In this document: in pieces, positions 59,122 to 64,000 of the stretch
How positions within the stretch are numbered: position 1 is the stretch's first letter
Layout: each line of letters opens with the position of its first letter
From: an uncultured Verrucomicrobia subdivision 3 bacterium
GTDB taxonomy: Bacteria > Verrucomicrobiota > Verrucomicrobiia > Limisphaerales > DASXHY01
Assembly: GCA_937890005.1 (NCBI GenBank)
Contig: CALBZA010000004.1
Coordinates: 124,001 to 188,000 of the forward strand
Reading direction: 5' to 3'
DNA length: 64,000 nt
The notes under the pieces: generated by a model
Told to the model about the DNA's origin: nothing
The model's database searches: none
What the model saw: only the letters and a program-made list of their open reading frames with translations
Translations under genes and position numbers: made by a program

Positions 59122-60243
59122 ATGCGATTGCTCGCCCGATATCTTTTGCGCGAATGTCTGGTGCCGCTTGGCTTTTGCCTGGCGGCGTTCCTGATGTTCT
59201 GGATTGCGAGCGATCTCATATCGAGCATGCAGGGGTTGAAGGAGGACAAGCTCAAGGGATCGGACATCGCGCTCTATTACTTCTATAAAGTCCCGGAATT
59301 TCTGCCGGTGGCCGTGCCGGTTGCGCTGCTGCTGGCGTTGTTGTATGCGCTCACAAATCACGCCCGGCACAATGAAATCACTGCGATGCGCGCCGCCGGC
59401 GTCAGCCTGTGGCGAATCAGCATGCCATACTTCTTCATCGCAACTGTCTGCGCCGTCGGATTGTTTCTGATGAATGAACTGGTCGCCCCAACGGCGGTGG
59501 AACGCGCCGAGGACATTCGTGAAAGCAGACTTCGTCAGAGGCCGGGTGAGAGCCGGCGATTCAAGAAAAACTTCTTTTTCACCAATTCTCGCGAAGGCCG
59601 GGCGTGGCACATCGGAATTTACGATCGTGAACGGGCGGAAATGCAGCAAGTGGCACTGGACTGGCAGTTTCGCGATGGCTCGGTTCAGTCCGTGTTCGCA
59701 GAGCTTGGCGTTTATACGAATCGGGCCTGGACTTTCTATCAGGTTCGGGAAATGCGCCGGGCACCCGGTCCAGACGCCACGACGGTCAGGTCGCAGACCA
59801 ACATGGTTTCTTACCCGGAGATTTCCGAAACACCTGAAATCATCCGCAGCGAACTGAGCATCAGCGAACGATTCGCAAAGGAAGGACGCACGCGCAGCGC
59901 CAATATTCCATTGCGAGCGATCGCGGATTATCTGCGGCTGCATCCGAATCCGGAGCGATCCATCCGGGCGTGGCTTTACACGAAATTGCACGGGCGATTC
60001 GCAGCGCCGGTCACCTGTCTCGTTGTGGTGCTGCTCGCCATTCCATTCGCGGCGGGATCTGGTCGCCGGAACGTTTTCGTGGGCGTGGCAGCGAGCATCG
60101 TCATCTTCTTTGTCTATTACATCCTGCAGCAGCTGGGATTTGCCTTTGCCGAAGCCGGTAGAATGCCTGCATGGCTCGGAGCGTGGCTACCGAACATCCT
60201 TGCCGCAGTCACAGGACTGATCCTGCTGGGCCGCGTTCGATAG
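59122..60243 (+). CDS. LptF/LptG-type permease (YjgP/YjgQ family)
   Basis: 373-aa inner-membrane subunit of the lipopolysaccharide exporter LptB2FG. Three N-terminal helices (LVPLGFCLAAFLMFWIAS, FLPVAVPVALLLALLYAL, ISMPYFFIATVCAVGLFLM), a periplasmic jellyroll-like middle, and three C-terminal helices (CLVVVLLAIPFAAGSGRRNVF onward). ARHNEITAMRAAGVSLWRI is the LptB coupling helix region. LptF and LptG cannot be told apart from this single gene. Start by promoter position; ATG at 59098 is also in frame. Confidence 0.88.
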   Translation: MRLLARYLLRECLVPLGFCLAAFLMFWIASDLISSMQGLKEDKLKGSDIALYYFYKVPEFLPVAVPVALLLALLYALTNHARHNEITAMRAAGVSLWRISMPYFFIATVCAVGLFLMNELVAPTAVERAEDIRESRLRQRPGESRRFKKNFFFTNSREGRAWHIGIYDRERAEMQQVALDWQFRDGSVQSVFAELGVYTNRAWTFYQVREMRRAPGPDATTVRSQTNMVSYPEISETPEIIRSELSISERFAKEGRTRSANIPLRAIADYLRLHPNPERSIRAWLYTKLHGRFAAPVTCLVVVLLAIPFAAGSGRRNVFVGVAASIVIFFVYYILQQLGFAFAEAGRMPAWLGAWLPNILAAVTGLILLGRVR

Positions 60244-60306
60244 TTCCTTTCGTCCCAGCGAGGTTTTTGCCTGACACCCGCGGCGCGGCTGTCGAAACTT
60301 TTCCGC

Positions 60307-62043
60307 GTGAGCGATTCACTCAAAGAGCTTCAAGCGCGTTATGATCGGCTGAACCTTCTGTTCAACGTCGGCAACGTCATCAACTCCACGCTGGACCCGC
60401 AGGAGGCGCTGCAGCTGATCACGACCGAGGCGGTTCGAATGATGAAAGCGTCGAGCGGCTCGGTCGTGCTGGTCAATCCGACCACCGGTTTTCTTGAAAT
60501 CCAGGCCGCGCAAGGCCTGCCGCGGAATGCATCGGCGCTCAAGCTCAAGGTCGGCGAAGGCATCACAGGCTGGGTGGCGCGTACGGGCAAACCGGCGCGC
60601 GTGGGTGATGTTTCGTCGGACCCGCGTTACATCGCGGTGCGGCTTCACGTGAAATCGGAGCTGGCCGTGCCGCTGGAGGTGAACGGAGAAGTTCGCGGCG
60701 TGCTGAATGTCGATTCAGACCGGGAAAACGCTTTCAGCGCCGAAGATCAGGATTTGCTGGAAGCGCTCGCCATTCAGGCCGCGCGAGTGATTCAAAACAC
60801 GTGGCTTTACGAACAGTTGCGATTGAAGGCCCGTCTGTTCGAAGCACTCGCCAATGTGAGCCGGACAATCAATTCCACCCTGAACCTCGACGATGCCCTG
60901 GAAGTTGTGACCCGTGAAACACGGCTTCTGATGCAGGCGCGGATGTGTTCGTTGATGATGCTGGATGAGCGGCAGGAGTGGCTTGATCTGCGCGCCTGCT
61001 CGGGCGCCGGCGAAGCTTATCTCGGCAAACCGCGATTAAGCGTTCAGGAAAGTTTGCTCGGAGTGGTGGTGCGTCGGAAAAAACCACTGCAGGTGCCAAA
61101 TGTTCAGACGTCCAGTCATTACCAGAACGTGGATGTCGCCCGGCGGGAGGGATTGGTGTCGCTGTTGAGTGTTCCGCTGCTGTTCGCAGGCGAAGCGATC
61201 GGAACACTCAGCGTTTACACAGGCCAGCCCTATAATTTTTCCAACGAGGAAATTCGGATTCTCTCGTCGCTCGCAGAACTTTCAGCCATCGCAATCGAAA
61301 AAGCGCGGCTTTACGAACGGATTGTCGATGTCGAGGAACAGCTGCGTCAGAATGAAAAGCTTTCCGCGCTCGGCTTGCTGGCGGCTGAAGTGGCGCACGA
61401 AATCCGCAATCCGCTGACGGTGATGAAGATGTTGTATCACTCGCTCGGATTGCAGTTCGAGACGACCGATCCGCGGAGCAAGGATGCGCGGATCATTGGC
61501 GAGAAGATGGATCACCTGAACAAGATCGTGGAACAGATTCTCGACTTCGCGCGAACGGCCGAACCGCATTTTGCGCCGGTGAATCTGAACCGTCTGATCG
61601 ACGAACTTGGATTGCTGGTCCGACACAAACTGAAAAATCAGAATGTGCGCTGGATCACCCAACTTCAGCCTGATTTGCCATCGATTCTCGGCGACGCCAC
61701 GCAATTGGAGCAGGTGTTCCTGAATGTGATCCTGAACGCTGCCGAAGCGATGTCGAAGGGCGGCTCGCTGACAATCTCAACGCGATCCGCAAAAGGCGGA
61801 AACGGATCGCCGGAACCGGTGATTGTGGAGTTCACTGACACCGGCGAAGGGATGAGCGAGGAGCAACAGCGACGGGCATTTACTTCCTTGTTGAATACGA
61901 CCAAGCGCAGCGGCACCGGTCTCGGTCTCGCCATCGTTCATCGCATTGTCGAAGCGCATCAGGGCAAGCTGACGCTGACTTCCGCGCCCGGCAAGGGAAC
62001 CACCATTTCGATCGAGCTGCCTCAGCAGCCGAGTGCCGAGTAG
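60307..62043 (+). CDS. Histidine kinase with two GAF domains
   Basis: 578-aa soluble sensor kinase. GAF domains at about 20-160 and 185-340. HisKA with His364 in EVAHEIRNPLT. HATPase with NVILNAAEAM (N box), DTGEGM (G1) and GTGLGLAIVHRI (G2). There is no membrane helix, so it senses an internal ligand. The start is a GTG. The NtrC-type pattern (GAF, HisKA) often pairs with sigma-54 regulators such as the one at 27 kb, but the link is only inferred. Confidence 0.92.
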   Translation: MSDSLKELQARYDRLNLLFNVGNVINSTLDPQEALQLITTEAVRMMKASSGSVVLVNPTTGFLEIQAAQGLPRNASALKLKVGEGITGWVARTGKPARVGDVSSDPRYIAVRLHVKSELAVPLEVNGEVRGVLNVDSDRENAFSAEDQDLLEALAIQAARVIQNTWLYEQLRLKARLFEALANVSRTINSTLNLDDALEVVTRETRLLMQARMCSLMMLDERQEWLDLRACSGAGEAYLGKPRLSVQESLLGVVVRRKKPLQVPNVQTSSHYQNVDVARREGLVSLLSVPLLFAGEAIGTLSVYTGQPYNFSNEEIRILSSLAELSAIAIEKARLYERIVDVEEQLRQNEKLSALGLLAAEVAHEIRNPLTVMKMLYHSLGLQFETTDPRSKDARIIGEKMDHLNKIVEQILDFARTAEPHFAPVNLNRLIDELGLLVRHKLKNQNVRWITQLQPDLPSILGDATQLEQVFLNVILNAAEAMSKGGSLTISTRSAKGGNGSPEPVIVEFTDTGEGMSEEQQRRAFTSLLNTTKRSGTGLGLAIVHRIVEAHQGKLTLTSAPGKGTTISIELPQQPSAE

Positions 62044-62250
62044 TTGTAGTCGCAGAACATTCGATTGGGTTTGGACGCAGCTTCTTCAAGGTTTGCGCTG
62101 TGATTCTTTTGCAGAGCAAACGCAGGGTTTCTCCAGTGGACTCCCTTTCACACTGCGTGACCGCCGCCAGGATTGGAACTTCCCCTTTTCAAGCCTTTTG
62201 AATCGTGATTTCATCCGCCGGCATTTTGGTGTTAGTTTCAGCACTCTTTT

Positions 62251-63846
62251 ATGAATTCGAAGCAGCAACTGTGGGATCGCTTTCAAAAGTTTTACTCGTC
62301 CTATCCGAAGCTCGGGCTGGCCGTGGACATCAGCCGGATGAACTTCGACGAACAGTTCTTTTCCACAATGGAGCCGCGCATCCAGAAAGCGTTTGCTGCA
62401 ATGGACGCGCTCGAGAAAGGGGCGATCGCGAATCCCGACGAGAAACGGATGGTCGGACATTACTGGCTCCGCAACCCCGCCCTTGCGCCAAAGCCCGAGA
62501 TCAAAACCGAGATCGAACAAACGCTCGCCGACATCAAAAGCTTCGCATCGTCCGTTCACCAAGGCGCGATCAAGGGAGCGGGCGGCGCTTTCAAAAACTT
62601 GTTACTTATCGGAATTGGCGGATCGGCCTTGGGACCACAATTCGTATCCAACGCGTTGAGCAATCCCGGTAACGATAAGTTAAAGCTGTTTACCTTCGAT
62701 AATACCGATCCGGACGGTATGGATCGCGTTATCGCTGCGATTGGGAAGGAGCTGAATCAAACTCTGGCAGTTGTCATATCGAAGTCCGGCGGAACCAAAG
62801 AAACCCGAAATGGAATGCTCGAGGCTCGAGCCGCCTACGAACGAGCCGGGTTGAACTTTGGCAGTCATGCAGTGGCCGTGACGCAGTTCGGGAGCGAACT
62901 GAACAAATACGCAATTCAAAACAGCTGGATCAAACGGTTCCCGATGTGGGATTGGGTTGGCGGCCGAACCAGCGAACTGTCCGCAGTGGGATTGCTTCCG
63001 GCAGCGCTGCAAGGTTTCAACATCGACGACCTGCTTGCCGGCGCCCGGGCTTGCGACGAACAAACGCGGGTTTATCGCACGAACGAAAATCCAGCGGCAC
63101 TGCTCGCTTTGATGTGGTTCTTCGCCGGCAATGGAGCTGGTTCCAAAGCCATGGTGGTGCTGCCATATAAAGATCGACTCGAACTCTTTTCCAAATACCT
63201 CCAGCAGCTGATCATGGAATCGATCGGGAAGGAAAAAGATCTCGATGGAAAGGTGGTAAACCAGGGAATCTCTGTGTTTGGAAACAAAGGATCAACTGAT
63301 CAACACGCTTATATTCAACAGCTTAGAGATGGTTTGAACACCTTTTTCGTCACGTTCATTGAGGTTCTTAAAGATCGTGATTCCGCAAGCATCGACGTGG
63401 AGCCAAACATCACTTCCGGCGATTATCTGTCGGGATTCTTTTTGGGAACACGCCAGGCGCTGTTCGATAATGGCCGCGAGTCATTGACCCTGACCATCAA
63501 TGAGGTCTCTGCGTTCTCAGTCGGAGTGTTAATCGCATTGTTCGAACGAGCGGTCGGCTTTTATGCGAGCCTCATCAATATCAATGCCTATCACCAGCCG
63601 GGCGTTGAAGCGGGAAAGAAAGCCGCGTCAAGCGTCATCGATCTGAAACTTCGAATTCTGGAAACGTTGGCGGGCTCGGACGCGAAACAAGGTTTGACTG
63701 CAACTGCTATTGCGGATCGATGCGGGAAACCGGAAGACGTCGAAACTGTTTTCAAGATTTGTGAGCATCTTGCGGCGAACCCAACTTCAGGTGTGACGAA
63801 ATCGGCCGGACCGTCGGTGTTCGAAGCCACATACCGGAAAGCCTAA
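62251..63846 (+). CDS. pgi: Glucose-6-phosphate isomerase (Pgi)
   Basis: Interconverts glucose 6-phosphate and fructose 6-phosphate. 531 aa. Signature segments: IGIGGSALGPQF, ISKSGGTKETRN, WDWVGGRTSELS and GNKGSTDQHAY with the catalytic His. The C-terminal stretch (about 463-531) looks like a small winged-helix domain (GLTATAIADRCGKPEDVETVF), a tail I recall from cyanobacterial-type Pgi. Its stop overlaps the mnmG ATG by one base (TAATG). Confidence 0.93.
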   Translation: MNSKQQLWDRFQKFYSSYPKLGLAVDISRMNFDEQFFSTMEPRIQKAFAAMDALEKGAIANPDEKRMVGHYWLRNPALAPKPEIKTEIEQTLADIKSFASSVHQGAIKGAGGAFKNLLLIGIGGSALGPQFVSNALSNPGNDKLKLFTFDNTDPDGMDRVIAAIGKELNQTLAVVISKSGGTKETRNGMLEARAAYERAGLNFGSHAVAVTQFGSELNKYAIQNSWIKRFPMWDWVGGRTSELSAVGLLPAALQGFNIDDLLAGARACDEQTRVYRTNENPAALLALMWFFAGNGAGSKAMVVLPYKDRLELFSKYLQQLIMESIGKEKDLDGKVVNQGISVFGNKGSTDQHAYIQQLRDGLNTFFVTFIEVLKDRDSASIDVEPNITSGDYLSGFFLGTRQALFDNGRESLTLTINEVSAFSVGVLIALFERAVGFYASLININAYHQPGVEAGKKAASSVIDLKLRILETLAGSDAKQGLTATAIADRCGKPEDVETVFKICEHLAANPTSGVTKSAGPSVFEATYRKA

Positions 63847-64000
63847 TGTTTGTTTACCCGAAGCAATACGACGTCATCGTAGTCGGCGCAGGTCACGCCG
63901 GAGTTGAAGCGGCTTTGGCGGCGGCGCGACTTGGATGCGATACGCTGCTTCTCACGATCAATGCAGATACGATCGGTCAGATGTCCTGCAATCCAGCAAT
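63846..64000 (+). CDS. mnmG: tRNA uridine-5-carboxymethylaminomethyl(34) synthesis enzyme MnmG (start only)
   Basis: Only about 51 codons lie in the window. The FAD-binding dinucleotide fold VIVVGAGHAGVEAALAAARLG and TINADTIGQMSCNPA are exact MnmG/GidA signatures. With MnmE, this enzyme modifies the wobble uridine of certain tRNAs. It shares one base with the pgi stop codon and so is translationally coupled. Confidence 0.93.
   Translation, partial: MFVYPKQYDVIVVGAGHAGVEAALAAARLGCDTLLLTINADTIGQMSCNPA

Noticed and set aside
1..64000. tRNA, rRNA, CRISPR arrays, insertion sequences, prophage
   Set aside because: Looked for by reading intergenic gaps and proteins; none was found, though a small non-coding RNA could be missed without a covariance search.

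Overview
The window reads as a chromosomal segment of a Gram-negative bacterium, most probably a member of the Verrucomicrobiota. The outer-membrane genes (lpxD, an LptF/LptG-type permease, a beta-barrel porin, murJ), the futalosine-route menaquinone enzyme MqnC, a biosynthetic arginine decarboxylase, DUF5069, DUF2339 and DUF5985 proteins, and intergenic CCACGGAT-type and AACTCCAA-type palindromes fit that group. This is inferred from gene content; no tree was made. Coding density is high. I see no prophage, transposase, CRISPR array, tRNA or rRNA. Both ends cut genes: lpxD on the left, mnmG on the right.

Layout. 1-6.9 kb: lpxD, a Gfo/Idh/MocA oxidoreductase, DUF5069, a Cys-rich unknown, a radical SAM protein, a three-gene wHTH-DUF5985-DUF5985 operon and a PIG-L deacetylase. 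7-10.8 kb: pyrC, a secreted thioredoxin, carA and a tail-anchored FHA protein. 10.8-21.4 kb: hemB, a CPA2 antiporter, a GH3 glycosidase, a DUF4230 protein, murJ and a DUF2339 membrane protein. 21.5-30 kb: a four-PDZ HtrA-like protease with a catalytically dead partner, galK, pterin dehydratase, class II aldolase, an NtrC-type regulator and a GspF/PilC protein. 30.4-36.7 kb: a porin, a Fur-family regulator, sufB, sufC and speA. 36.9-46.7 kb: a membrane unknown, a polyprenyl-phosphate-type glycosyltransferase, mqnC, a DinG-type helicase, a hexose-6-phosphate mutarotase, a beta-helix protein, a sulfite-oxidase-fold enzyme, a cysteine desulfurase and dnaN.

The most distinctive region is 47.1-55.2 kb. 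Two divergent operons face each other across 86 bp. Leftward runs tetraheme cytochrome c - Tat-exported 4x[4Fe-4S] protein - NrfD-type quinol dehydrogenase, the same order as dsrJ-dsrO-dsrP. Rightward runs napD - napA - a tandemly duplicated NapB-like tetraheme cytochrome - a NapF-like ferredoxin - an unknown 106-aa protein. A MOSC protein follows on the opposite strand. A perfect FNR/CRP-type dyad (TTGAC-N4-GTCAA) sits between the operons about 43 bp from either start codon. I infer a periplasmic nitrate reductase fed by a DsrJOP-like quinol module in place of NapC or NapGH, induced together when oxygen is low. MqnC, encoded elsewhere in the window, supplies menaquinone as the likely donor.

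55.4-64 kb holds a sugar epimerase, a GT2 glycosyltransferase, an FkbM methyltransferase, a Nif3-like protein, the LptF/G-type permease, a double-GAF histidine kinase, pgi and the start of mnmG.
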